Source: Clostridium sp. C8-1-8
GTDB lineage: Bacteria; Bacillota; Clostridia; Clostridiales; Clostridiaceae
Length of the DNA: 64,000 nucleotides
Reading direction: 5' to 3'
Assembly: GCF_009928445.1 (NCBI RefSeq)
Contig: NZ_JAABNO010000028.1
Coordinates: 1 to 64,000 of the forward strand
In this document: positions 25,853-34,389 of the stretch, piece by piece
Layout: each line of letters opens with the position of its first letter
Numbering within the stretch: position 1 is the first letter of the stretch
Notes under the pieces: model-generated
What the model saw: only the letters and a program-made list of their open reading frames with translations
Told to the model about the DNA's origin: nothing
The model's database searches: none
Translations under genes and position numbers: made by a program

Positions 25853-26914
25853 ATGATTTATAAGTTTTTAGATGATGAGTTATATGGTTTTATAAACGAA
25901 AAAGGTCAAGTTGTAGTAGAACCTCAATTTCTAGGACTCTTGCCTGCTTCAGAAGGTCTTATACCATTCTACAGAGAAGATGGTTATGGATTTATAAGTT
26001 ATGATGGAAAGATATCTAAAACCTTCACAGAATTCAGAGCCTTTGAGTTTTATGGTGGAATGTCCATAATAGAAAGTGACGGTCTCTATGGATTTATGGA
26101 TAAGAATTTAAATATCATTGTTGACCCGTATTACGATGGTGCTATGAATTTTTCAGATGGATTAGCACTGGTTGAGAAGAATGGAAAGAAAGGTTATATT
26201 GATACAAAAGGAAGTATAAGGATTCCTCTACAATATGAAGAAGGTAGTAGTTTTAGTGAGGGGTTAGCAGTAATATGTTATAACAATAAAATGGGCTATA
26301 TTAACACTGAGGGAAGTATTGTAATAAAGCCTACTTTCCAACGTTGTGGATTGTTTAGTGAAGGTTTAGCTGTATACGAAAATGATGGTAAATATGGATA
26401 TTTGGACACAAAGGGAAATATAGTTATACCTTCTCAGTTTGATATGGCAGAAAGTTTTTCTGAAGGGTTTGCTATAGTTATGAAAAATCAAAAGATGGCA
26501 GTAATAAATAAAAGGGGAGAGTATATAACTGAATTCCTTTTTGACTATTCCTTAGGATTTAGTGAAGGTCGTTGTGCTGTAGGCTTGAATAAAAAAGGTG
26601 AAGAGGTATGGGGATATATAAATACTTCTGGAAAACCAGCTTCTGAATTTAAATTTGAGAACGCATCTTACTATAATGAAGGGTTAGCGGTAGTGCAAGT
26701 TAACAGCAAGTGTGGATATATAGATCTAAAGGGGCAATACAAAGTTAAACCTGCATTGCAAATGGCCTTTGATTTGGAGTACGGTTTGGGTGAATTTTTA
26801 CTAGATGATAGAAATGGATACTTAGATAAAGAGGGAAATGTTATTTTTTATTCAAAAAACAAGGTTAATATAGAGAAGTATTCAATGGATAAGAGAATAT
26901 TATCTATTATATAA
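25853..26914 (+). CDS. WG-repeat protein
   Basis: A ~353-aa cytoplasmic protein built almost wholly of about ten WG (KWG Leptospira) repeats of ~33 residues, each with a core like GYIDTKGSIRIPLQYEE or GYLDTKGNIVIPSQFD followed by a FSEGLA-type turn. Such repeats fold as beta-rich solenoids or propellers and usually mediate binding; no catalytic residues are seen. There is no signal peptide. The ATG at 25853 is preferred over the TTG at 25841 because GGAGG (25843-25847) is five bases before it. Single gene with its own terminator. Confidence 0.85.
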   Translation: MIYKFLDDELYGFINEKGQVVVEPQFLGLLPASEGLIPFYREDGYGFISYDGKISKTFTEFRAFEFYGGMSIIESDGLYGFMDKNLNIIVDPYYDGAMNFSDGLALVEKNGKKGYIDTKGSIRIPLQYEEGSSFSEGLAVICYNNKMGYINTEGSIVIKPTFQRCGLFSEGLAVYENDGKYGYLDTKGNIVIPSQFDMAESFSEGFAIVMKNQKMAVINKRGEYITEFLFDYSLGFSEGRCAVGLNKKGEEVWGYINTSGKPASEFKFENASYYNEGLAVVQVNSKCGYIDLKGQYKVKPALQMAFDLEYGLGEFLLDDRNGYLDKEGNVIFYSKNKVNIEKYSMDKRILSII

Positions 26915-26949
26915 GGTAAGTAATATTATAAATCTGTATATAGGTATAG

Positions 26950-26997
26950 AAAGGCTATGAATTAAAGGCGATGTCTTCATTCATGGCCTTTTTTTGT
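26950..26997 (+). terminator. Terminator after the WG-repeat gene
   Basis: AAAGGCTATGAAT pairs with ATTCATGGCCTTT (one G-U) and runs into seven T's. Confidence 0.8.
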
Positions 26998-27199
26998 TAA
27001 TAAGGGTGTAAAGGTTGTGAATGGCTAAACCTAATGATATTAAGGGCTTAGGACAGCTAACAAGTGTAAATATCCACAAAGTGTAACAGGAAATTTGTAC
27101 CTATAAGGATTATGAGAGTATAGATATCTATAATAACTTTAAAAAGGTTAATTAGAAATGAAGAAAATAAACACAACTTTATGAATTAGTTAGATAAAA

Positions 27200-27345
27200 G
27201 GTATTAATGATGAAAAAAAGGATAATTATGACATAATAGTGAACGTAGCGGAGAAATAGTGGATTTAACAAAAACATGGGAAAAGGGTATACTTTCTATA
27301 TAACAATGAAAAAGATTATAAGTTACTGAAGAGGGTTTCGATATC
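27200..27345 (+). pseudogene. Possible decayed ORF remnant in a 530-base gap
   Basis: Three short stretches in successive frames read like one protein broken by frameshifts: INDEKKDNYDIIVN (from ~27203), ERSGEIVDLTKTWEKG (from 27241) and GYTFYITMKKII (from ~27285). The middle stretch has protein-like composition. No start or RBS was found for it. The rest of 26998-27525 shows no gene. Weak evidence; chance is possible. Confidence 0.25.
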
Positions 27346-27525
27346 ACTTATATATTGACTTGGTACTGAGAAATGTTACAAAATACTGCTGAATGTAAAG
27401 TTTTTAAGGCTGTTTTTATATGTTAAGTATTTTGTAAATTAACAAAAGAATTAAAATAGTATAACTAAGGATTTATAAGTTGGTAGAAGTAAAATAAAGA
27501 GGTTAAAAAATAGGGAGGGAATTTT

Positions 27526-28671
27526 GTGAGTAAAAGCCAGTTTTTTTATGATTTTAAAGAAAATATTATTTTACAGTATCTCCAGTGTCCAGCATATAAG
27601 TTTTTATGTGACAGTCAGGGATATGATCCTAGGATAAGTCTAAATGAAGAAGGTGATCTAGAGAAAGTACCATACTTTACAACTACATTATTTAAAAGAT
27701 CATCTAACTTGTTTTCTAATTTGCTTAGAGTATCTACTAATCAAATCGATATGTGGACAGTCTCTAGCAGTACAAGCGGAGATCCTAGCATTGTAGGAAG
27801 ATCTTTTAAGGATATAGAGCAACTAAAAAGAGTTGCTATGTTAGATCCAGATATTCTTGATCCTAATTGTGATTATGATTGTGTATTCTATCCAGAACCT
27901 TTGGAAATGAGAAAATTTAAAAGTGAATATATATTGGGGAAACCTACAGAATCGTATATAGGTAATATTTTAAATCTTTTTGAGTTTAAAGGAGATGCAT
28001 TATTTCTGTTAAAGCAAGAAAAAGATGAGTTTAACCTAGATATAGAAGCTTTCAAAAGATATATTCAATTTCACGACAAAAAAAATCATCACTTATCAGT
28101 GAGAGGTTCTACTTTACTTATATATAATACTATAAAACAACTAAGAGAAATAATTCCACCTGTAGAGTTAGGGAAAAGGGTAATAGTTAGCACTGGAGGA
28201 GGAGGCTGGGATGGTAAAAAGGGTGCTATAAGCATTGGTACACAAATTCCAAGAAGACAATTTGTTGAAGAAGTATCAAGTTTCCTTGGAATACCAGAAG
28301 AGAGCTTTGTAGATACTTATTCTTTCACTGAAAATAGTCTTCCTATACATGGACATTATTCTAAGGAACATGGTGACTATCTGTTCCATGTACCGAATGC
28401 AGGTAAAGTTATAATCAGGGATATAAAAACATTAAAGCCACTAACCAATGTAGGGGATAAAGGAGTAATACAGATTTTAAATGCTTATGGAACATCAACC
28501 TTTGCAGGTGCATCTGTTTTAGTTGATGATATAGGCGAAATTGTATCTATGGATAAATGCCCTAAATGTGGACAAGCTGGAATGACGATTAAAATATTAG
28601 GAAGAGTAAAAGGCGCTGAAGCAAAAGGCTGTGGGGCTACACTAGATGTAAAGGAGAAAGAGATAGTATGA
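27526..28671 (+). CDS. luxE: LuxE-like acyl-protein synthetase
   Basis: A 381-aa adenylate-forming enzyme of LuxE size. The nucleotide motif SSSTSGDPSIVGR (~84-96) is the counterpart of the AMP-binding loop, followed by VSTGGGGWDGKKG and TYSFTENSLP. The C-terminal MDKCPKCGQAGMTIKILGRV includes the cysteines expected near the acyl-carrying site. LuxE activates a fatty acid with ATP and passes it, as a thioester on itself, to LuxC for reduction to an aldehyde. GGGAGG precedes the GTG start at 27526. It overlaps luxC by four bases (ATGA). No luciferase or luxD is seen. Confidence 0.85.
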   Translation: MSKSQFFYDFKENIILQYLQCPAYKFLCDSQGYDPRISLNEEGDLEKVPYFTTTLFKRSSNLFSNLLRVSTNQIDMWTVSSSTSGDPSIVGRSFKDIEQLKRVAMLDPDILDPNCDYDCVFYPEPLEMRKFKSEYILGKPTESYIGNILNLFEFKGDALFLLKQEKDEFNLDIEAFKRYIQFHDKKNHHLSVRGSTLLIYNTIKQLREIIPPVELGKRVIVSTGGGGWDGKKGAISIGTQIPRRQFVEEVSSFLGIPEESFVDTYSFTENSLPIHGHYSKEHGDYLFHVPNAGKVIIRDIKTLKPLTNVGDKGVIQILNAYGTSTFAGASVLVDDIGEIVSMDKCPKCGQAGMTIKILGRVKGAEAKGCGATLDVKEKEIV

Positions 28672-30020
28672 AAATAGAATATTCATGTGGAAGTGAAGTT
28701 TACTTAGAAAAGCAAATCAATAATATGAAGCTTAATCTTCAAATATCAGAAAAAGAAGATATTCAAAGAGAAATCAATAGATTAAAAAGAAATAAATTAA
28801 AAGTTCATGATATATCTTCAGAAGAAACCGTTAAAATACTAGACAGTTGTGCAAGACTGTGGCTTGATAGAGATTACAGCAAGCGGCATATTGAAGTAAT
28901 AGCTAACTTAACAAATCAAAGTCCTCAGCTTGTGACTTACGAATTAGAAAGTTGTATGCAGGCTTTATTAAAGGAGAATATATATACTACTATAAAGGAA
29001 GAATTGGGACACTTAGATATATTAGATAATTGGGTTGAAACAAGCTACGGTTACGTACATAGGCAACCAAGAGGCTTGGCTTTTCATAATATATCGGGTA
29101 ATGCATTTGTAGTCATACCAGTAAGTATATCTATGGGACTTTTATCTAAGAATTGCAACTTAATTAAGGTTTCTGGAGATGAGCCATATTTTGCTAATGC
29201 ATTTTATAAAAGTCTTTGTGAAATTGATGAAAGTATAAAAGAAAGGCTATCAATAGTATACTTCGATAGCAGCAAATCAGATATATATGAAGAAATAGTT
29301 AAAGAAAGTGATTGTGTCATACATTGGGGAGGAGAGTATTCTGGCAGAATAATGAAAGAGTTGTGTGTAAGATACGATACTCATATAGTTATGCATGGAG
29401 CAAAAATAAGTTTTGAAGTCATAGAAAGTATACCTGACATTGATTATAATGCTAACCTTGTTGCAAGAGATATAATAGCCTGGGAACAAAAAGCCTGTCT
29501 TTCACCAAGAATAGTATTTATAAATAGGGATGTAGACTATGAAAAGTTTTCTCAAAGTTTAGCTGAAGCGCTTAATACTCTAAGTAAGGAGTTCCCAAAA
29601 TCATATCTAAATACCTGGAATTCAGTTAAAGCAATACAAGATAGGCAATTTTGTACTTTAAAGTATGGACTAAATAAAGGTATAAAGGTATATTCCTCTG
29701 AAAATGCAGATTATACTGTCTTACTAAATGAAGATATGCCAGATAAAGTAGATCTTGATAGGTGTTTCTATAGATTCATATTTGTATGTCCATATAGTGA
29801 TAAAAGGCAAGTATATAGTTATGTGGAAGAAAATCTGAAAGATTATTTGCAAACTATGGGATATCTAGGGGATGATGAGGCTTTTATAGAAAAGATGACT
29901 TTGTTAGGAGTAAGCATAGTTACGAAGCCTGGTGAAATGTCTCTTCATCAACCAGGCACATCACATGATGGACTTCATAACCTCGATGAAATGACCTTCA
30001 TAGTTAGCAGACAGCTTTAA
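28668..30020 (+). CDS. luxC: LuxC-like acyl-CoA/acyl-protein reductase
   Basis: A 450-aa aldehyde-dehydrogenase-superfamily protein matching LuxC. It shows RQPRGLAFHNISGNAFVVIP (~128-147), the NADPH-site region and the catalytic Cys in WEQKACLSPR (~276), then a C-terminal SLHQPGTSHDGLHNLDEMTF block. It reduces LuxE-bound or CoA-bound acyl groups to fatty aldehyde. It is translationally coupled to luxE. Without a luciferase, the aldehyde probably feeds lipid or alcohol synthesis (inference). Convergent with fabV. Confidence 0.87.
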   Translation: MKIEYSCGSEVYLEKQINNMKLNLQISEKEDIQREINRLKRNKLKVHDISSEETVKILDSCARLWLDRDYSKRHIEVIANLTNQSPQLVTYELESCMQALLKENIYTTIKEELGHLDILDNWVETSYGYVHRQPRGLAFHNISGNAFVVIPVSISMGLLSKNCNLIKVSGDEPYFANAFYKSLCEIDESIKERLSIVYFDSSKSDIYEEIVKESDCVIHWGGEYSGRIMKELCVRYDTHIVMHGAKISFEVIESIPDIDYNANLVARDIIAWEQKACLSPRIVFINRDVDYEKFSQSLAEALNTLSKEFPKSYLNTWNSVKAIQDRQFCTLKYGLNKGIKVYSSENADYTVLLNEDMPDKVDLDRCFYRFIFVCPYSDKRQVYSYVEENLKDYLQTMGYLGDDEAFIEKMTLLGVSIVTKPGEMSLHQPGTSHDGLHNLDEMTFIVSRQL

Positions 30021-30025
30021 TACGA

Positions 30026-30065
30026 AGAAGCCCAATAGTAGGAGAACTCTAACTATAGGGCTTCT
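30026..30065. terminator. Hairpin between convergent luxC and fabV
   Basis: GAAGCCC-A-ATAGT pairs with ACTAT-A-GGGCTTC; the 3' flank on either strand is only moderately T-rich. It likely serves both genes. Confidence 0.6.
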
Positions 30066-30115
30066 GAATTTATATGGTATATAAGTTTTAATACATTTAA
30101 ATTAGTTGGATATTC

Positions 30116-31306
30116 TTATATTTGAACTAGTCCTTGTATGTCAACATCTGGATTAATATCTGTATCATAATCTACCTGTTGATGGCCAAAGCCAAATAGT
30201 TTAAAGAATTCTTTTCTGAATCCTTCTATATCGGTTAACTGTCTTATGTTATCAGAATTTATTTCATCCCATTGAAGAATTACTTCTTTTTGTATATCTT
30301 CTCTTAATTCTAAGTCGTCTAATCTAATTATTTGGCTTTCATCAAGAGGAGCTTCAGAATATAGTTTTGTACTCATAAGTCTATAGATCTGCTCGATACA
30401 AGACTCATCCAAATTTCTATCTTTCATAAGTTTAAATAGCAAGGCTATATAAAGTGGTACTACAGGTATTGCTGCACTTGATTGTGTAACTAAAGCTTTA
30501 TTTGAGGATATATAGGCTTTTCCGTTTATATGCTTTAGCTTGTCATTTAATATTTTAGCAGTTTGTTCTAAATGTTTCTTTGCTTCTCCTATTGTTCCGT
30601 TTCTATATATAGGATAAGTAAGCTCGGAACCTATATATGTATAGGCCACAGTTTTAACATTAGGCGATAACACTTTAGCATTTGACAAAGCTTCAATCCA
30701 AAGTTGCCAATCTTCTCCGCCCATTACCTTTCTTGTGCTTTCAACTTCTTCTTCTGATGCTGGAGATATTGTTACCTCTTGGATTATATCAGTGTGGAAG
30801 TTTACAGCCTTGTTAGTATAGGCTTCTCCTATTGGCTTAAGGGATGATTGATAGGTTTCACCGGTATTAGGGTCTGTTCTTCTTGGAGAAGCAATGCTAT
30901 AAATTATAAGATCTATTTGTCCTAAGTCGCTTTTTATCAATTCGACAACTTTTTCTTTAACTTCATTTGAGAAAGCATCTCCATTTATTGTTTTTGAGTA
31001 AAGACCTTCTTCTTTGGCTAATCTCTCAAACTCAGCTGTGTTATACCAACCTGCACTTGCAGTTCTAGATTTTGTTGCAGGTCTTTCAAAAGCAACTCCT
31101 ATTGTATTAGCTCTTGCTCCAAAAGCCATAGCTATTCTTGAAGCTAAGCCGTATCCAGTAGATGATCCGATAACGAGAACGTTTTTAGGACTATTTATAT
31201 GTTTCTGATTTTTTATAAATTCCACTTGCTCACGAACATTTATAGCACAACCTTCAGGATGAGCTGTTAAACATATATAATCTCTAAATTTAGGTTTAAT
31301 TATCAT
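30116..31306 (-). CDS. fabV: FabV-type trans-2-enoyl-ACP/CoA reductase
   Basis: A 396-aa enoyl reductase of the FabV/TER family. The N-terminal MIIKPKFRDYICLTAHPEGC is diagnostic, followed by the NAD-binding loop VLVIGSSTGYGLASRIA (~43-59) and the active-site region YTYIGSELTYPIYRNGTIGE (~223-242) with the catalytic Tyr and a nearby Lys. It reduces the double bond of trans-2-enoyl thioesters, in fatty acid elongation or in clostridial butyrate-type fermentation (crotonyl-CoA). Minus strand, AAGGAG before the ATG, with a TTTGA-TAT-TCAAA site ~68 bases upstream resembling the one before the desaturase. Confidence 0.92.
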   Translation of the reverse strand: MIIKPKFRDYICLTAHPEGCAINVREQVEFIKNQKHINSPKNVLVIGSSTGYGLASRIAMAFGARANTIGVAFERPATKSRTASAGWYNTAEFERLAKEEGLYSKTINGDAFSNEVKEKVVELIKSDLGQIDLIIYSIASPRRTDPNTGETYQSSLKPIGEAYTNKAVNFHTDIIQEVTISPASEEEVESTRKVMGGEDWQLWIEALSNAKVLSPNVKTVAYTYIGSELTYPIYRNGTIGEAKKHLEQTAKILNDKLKHINGKAYISSNKALVTQSSAAIPVVPLYIALLFKLMKDRNLDESCIEQIYRLMSTKLYSEAPLDESQIIRLDDLELREDIQKEVILQWDEINSDNIRQLTDIEGFRKEFFKLFGFGHQQVDYDTDINPDVDIQGLVQI

Positions 31307-31373
31307 ACTTAACTCCTTACGCGATATTTTATTATAAAAATATTAATCTTTAGTTAAGTTTATCATAAATTAA

Positions 31374-31386
31374 TTTGATATTCAAA
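31374..31386. promoter_or_regulatory. FabT-like inverted repeat upstream of fabV
   Basis: TTTGATATTCAAA is a near-perfect inverted repeat within AATTTGATATTCAAAGT, close to the recalled FabT consensus and to 14001-14013 before the desaturase. On the minus strand TTGAAT could be part of a -35. Nothing else was seen in 31307-31589. Confidence 0.4.
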
Positions 31387-31589
31387 GTAATTTGTTCTAC
31401 AAAATATGTGATATAGATGTATGCTTAAATAAAAAGTATATTTATTACTTTATAGTTGAGAACTATAATATTTGATTAAACAATATTGATTAATTTAAAA
31501 GGAACTAGAAAAAAGCTAGTACTACAGAATGTTAGAAATTGTACGAGAATACAAATAAGACTAGTATAATATAGATGCAGGAGGATATA

Positions 31590-31868
31590 ATGCTGAAAAA
31601 TTGTATGGAAGATATAGTTGATGACATCTTACCTCTAGTTTTAGAAGACTATAAGGGGGCCTGCACTTGCTGTAAATGCATAAACGATGTTAAAGCTATT
31701 GCTCTTAATAATCTTCCCCCACTTTATGCGGTTACAGAAAGTGGACGATTATATCTAAAAATGAATGAGATGAAAGCTCAAGTGAAGATTGATGTTATTT
31801 ATGAACTTACTAAAGCATTTCAAAAAGTAACTCAAAATCCACTTCATGAAATATCAGGAGAAGTATAA
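31590..31868 (+). CDS. comFB: ComFB-like protein
   Basis: A ~92-aa protein with the ComFB pattern: an N-terminal helix (MEDIVDDILPLVLEDY), the cysteine cluster CTCCKC (~25-30), then INDVKAIALNNLPPLYAVTE, which is the family signature. ComFB was named as a late competence gene in Bacillus; related cyanobacterial proteins have been reported to bind cyclic dinucleotides, so a signalling role is possible here beside two diguanylate cyclases. The ATG at 31590 is preferred over 31575 because AGGAGG lies just before it. Single gene with terminator. Confidence 0.82.
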   Translation: MLKNCMEDIVDDILPLVLEDYKGACTCCKCINDVKAIALNNLPPLYAVTESGRLYLKMNEMKAQVKIDVIYELTKAFQKVTQNPLHEISGEV

Positions 31869-31877
31869 TATTAAGAA

Positions 31878-31910
31878 AACTGCTACCTTAAAAGGTAGTA
31901 GTTTTTTTAT
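31878..31910 (+). terminator. Terminator after comFB
   Basis: AACTGCTACCTT pairs with AAGGTAGTAGTT (one G-U), then TTTTT. Confidence 0.85.
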
Positions 31911-32458
31911 TCTTTAGTGAATTATATTTTAGGTGATTTTCTATATAAGACCGCATAGAGAGTTTTGATACCGCGTAAGTTTCGGTTAGGGAATGGTATA
32001 AAATTAATTGATATTAAGCATAAGTAAATTTATAATTTAAGTTATGTAAATAAAGTTAAATTAGTATAATGTAAATCGATATATAGGATGTTTGTAATAA
32101 GTGTATAATTAGAATACTAACTTAAAATTAGATGTATGTTTAAATTCTATTAAGATAGTTAAATAAATTATATTATTGTAGAACATGAAGGAATACTTGC
32201 TATTATATGAGTATAAAGTTTTTTACCTTATTTAAGAAATTATTCAGAATTCATTAAGGAATTATTAATTTAATACAGTTATAGTAATAAGTAAGTTCTT
32301 GCTGATGATGTACGGCTTGAACTATTAAAGATAATTTAAAGCATAAGGTTTATTAATAAGAGGATTTTAAGATTTGTTATTTTAATATAATAGCTAATAT
32401 AGATGGTTTGACTTTAATATATTCAACTCTAAGTTGAATATTAAAAGGAGTGGTATTT
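31911..32458 (+). other. Long intergenic region with hairpins upstream of the glycosyltransferase
   Basis: No gene of convincing length is seen. ATACC-G...GGTAT encloses a CCG/CGG stem near 31970-32001, a locally GC-richer patch in AT-rich DNA. ATTCAACT (32421-32428) and AGTTGAAT (32432-32439) are a perfect inverted repeat with a 3-base spacer just before the RBS AAAAGGAG; it could be an operator or an mRNA hairpin that tunes translation. Confidence 0.35.
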
Positions 32459-33556
32459 ATGAACGGAAAGATATTAATTATAACTGCATCTACTGGTCAG
32501 GGGCATAACTCTGTTGCAGATTCACTAAAGAATGAATTGGTGAATAAGGGGTATGATGTTAAGTGCATTGAGCCTATAAGAGAGAGTGCTAGGATGCTGG
32601 ATAAAGTAGTATCAGGAGGTTACGAAATCCTAGCTACAAAAACTCCGGCTTTGTTTGGAATGTTATATAGAGTTAGTGATCATAGGGTAACCAGCGTTGG
32701 AATAAATAAGTTAGTTGGTGGGTCTATAAAGGAAGCAACTTATCAGATAATAAGTCAATACAATCCTAGCTTAATAATATCGACTCACCCCCTACTGGTA
32801 AGCGTTATTTCAAGTTTAAAAATTGAAGGGAAAATAAGCATACCATTTATATCTGTAGTAACGGACTATAAAGCACACAGTGCTTATGTTAATTCAAAAG
32901 TGGATGGTTATATAGTAGGAAGCAATTATACCAAGAATAGTCTTATAGAAAAAGGAGTAGATGAAGATAAGGTACATACCTATGGCATACCGATTAAGAG
33001 AGATTTCTTAAATGTGAATAACTCGTTGAAACAGGATGAGGTTTTCACCATACTTTTAATGGGAGGAAGTATGGGAGTTAAGGCTATGAAAAAGGCTCTA
33101 ATGAAAATAATGAATTTAGATATTCCGATTAGGATTATAGTGGTTTGTGGGAATAATATGGAGTTAAAGCAACATTTAGAGAGTGTTTATGAAAGAGTTC
33201 CTTTGGATAAGCAACTAATAATATTAGGCTTTACTCAGAAGGTATCAGAGCTTATGGATGTATCAGATTTAATAATTACCAAGGCAGGTGGTCTTACTAT
33301 AACCGAAGCCTTGAATAAAAAACTTCCAATAGTAGTACCTTATTATATTCCAGGGCAAGAAGCTGAAAATGTTAGGTTTTTGGTTGCAGAAGAGGTGGCT
33401 ATGTCAACTAGCGTAGAGGAACTTGATGGCGTTATAAAAGATCTTTTTTATAATCAAGCTAAATTACAAGAGATGAGATTAAACATAGAGAATTTAATTA
33501 AGGGCACATCTTTAGATAGTACTGTTGATTTGTTAGCTTCATTAGTAGCTATATAA
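32459..33556 (+). CDS. UgtP/MGDG-synthase-like processive glycosyltransferase
   Basis: A ~365-aa GT-B enzyme of the family containing diacylglycerol glucosyltransferases. The N-terminal domain opens with KILIITASTGQGHNSVADSL, the MGDG-synthase motif, and includes ISVVTDYKAHSAYVNSKVDGYIVGS. The C-terminal UDP-sugar site is ITKAGGLTITEALNKKLPIV (~274-293). It likely transfers glucose or galactose from a UDP-sugar to diacylglycerol, making membrane glycolipids and the lipoteichoic acid anchor. The start uses ATG 32459 rather than GTG 32450, with AAAAGGAG eight bases away. Single gene. Confidence 0.85.
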   Translation: MNGKILIITASTGQGHNSVADSLKNELVNKGYDVKCIEPIRESARMLDKVVSGGYEILATKTPALFGMLYRVSDHRVTSVGINKLVGGSIKEATYQIISQYNPSLIISTHPLLVSVISSLKIEGKISIPFISVVTDYKAHSAYVNSKVDGYIVGSNYTKNSLIEKGVDEDKVHTYGIPIKRDFLNVNNSLKQDEVFTILLMGGSMGVKAMKKALMKIMNLDIPIRIIVVCGNNMELKQHLESVYERVPLDKQLIILGFTQKVSELMDVSDLIITKAGGLTITEALNKKLPIVVPYYIPGQEAENVRFLVAEEVAMSTSVEELDGVIKDLFYNQAKLQEMRLNIENLIKGTSLDSTVDLLASLVAI

Positions 33557-33564
33557 ATAATTTT

Positions 33565-33615
33565 AATAAAGCGAGAATCATTGATGAATATATCATTAAT
33601 GATTCTCGCTTTATT
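33565..33615 (+). terminator. Very strong terminator hairpin
   Basis: An 18-bp perfect stem AATAAAGCGAGAATCATT (33565-33582)/AATGATTCTCGCTTTATT (33598-33615), with further pairing inside. Few T's follow. The rest of 33616-33836 shows no gene. Confidence 0.75.
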
Positions 33616-33836
33616 ACTTAAAAGTTATTTTATTACATACTAATAATTAACTATGTAACCAGAACAATTCTATTACATTATAAGTATATTCGCGATAATA
33701 TATAGAAGTGATGAGATTTCAAATAACTTCATGTGTGAAGTGTATATCTTTTAGAAGTTACTACTTTAAATTTTAAGTTATTAAAATTTAATTGGGTGGT
33801 TAATCTTTTTAGTTAATATTTTTAAGGGGTGCTTGG

Positions 33837-34220
33837 ATGAAGATAAAATTAACTATTTCATTAGATGAAAAACTTATATTACCTTTGAATTACAATCATG
33901 TACTAAAGGATGCTATCGATAAATGGTTTGATGACCCTAGTTATGGATTGTTAATGGGAAAGGTAATAGGTCAAGATAAAACAGATGCTAAGAAGAGATT
34001 TTCTTTTTCTGAAATCAAAGGAATTAGAAAAATTAATGAATCAGAAAACTATACTACATTTTATAATGAATTTGAGCTAGAATTAGAGAGCTATGATGAG
34101 TGGTTTATGATGTACTTGGCAAACAATTTGGCAATGGGCCATTGGTTCCTGCTAGCTGGACAACCTGTTTTTGTTAGTGATGTTCAGTTGTTGAGTATGG
34201 ATGCAGCATTTAATCACTAA
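33837..34220 (+). CDS. Orphan Cas6 N-terminal-domain-like protein
   Basis: A 127-aa protein resembling only the first ferredoxin-like (RAMP) domain of Cas6. MKIKLTISLDEKLILPLNYN with HVL at ~21-23 matches the Cas6 start. RFSFSEIKGIRKI (~54-66) corresponds to the Cas6 LFTFSxL stretch, and FELELESYDEWFMMYLANNL to the second helix and strand. The usual second domain with the Gly-rich loop is absent, and the gene ends naturally before its own terminator. No CRISPR array or other cas gene lies in the window. It could be a domesticated RNA-binding protein. Match made by eye from family memory. Confidence 0.5.
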   Translation: MKIKLTISLDEKLILPLNYNHVLKDAIDKWFDDPSYGLLMGKVIGQDKTDAKKRFSFSEIKGIRKINESENYTTFYNEFELELESYDEWFMMYLANNLAMGHWFLLAGQPVFVSDVQLLSMDAAFNH

Positions 34221-34232
34221 TTACATAAGAAG

Positions 34233-34262
34233 AGCCTATATCTTGCAGCTAAGATATAGGCT
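34233..34262 (+). terminator. Terminator after the Cas6-like gene
   Basis: A perfect 12-bp stem AGCCTATATCTT (34233-34244)/AAGATATAGGCT (34251-34262). It shows the short reading frame ends as a complete transcription unit. Confidence 0.75.
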
Positions 34263-34389
34263 TATAGTATAGTTTAAAGTGTAATTTTTTTATTAGATTT
34301 TGCGGCAGATTCAAATCTAATATAGGGTGCGCAATTTGTTTTATTACTTAATATTTTCTTAGAACTTCAGAGGCAGATTGAAGTTCTAA

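Noticed and set aside
31970..32001. Riboswitch in the gap before the UgtP-like gene
   Set aside because: Only a short two-stem hairpin (ATACC/GGTAT with CCG/CGG); no known riboswitch core, and it lies far from the start codon.
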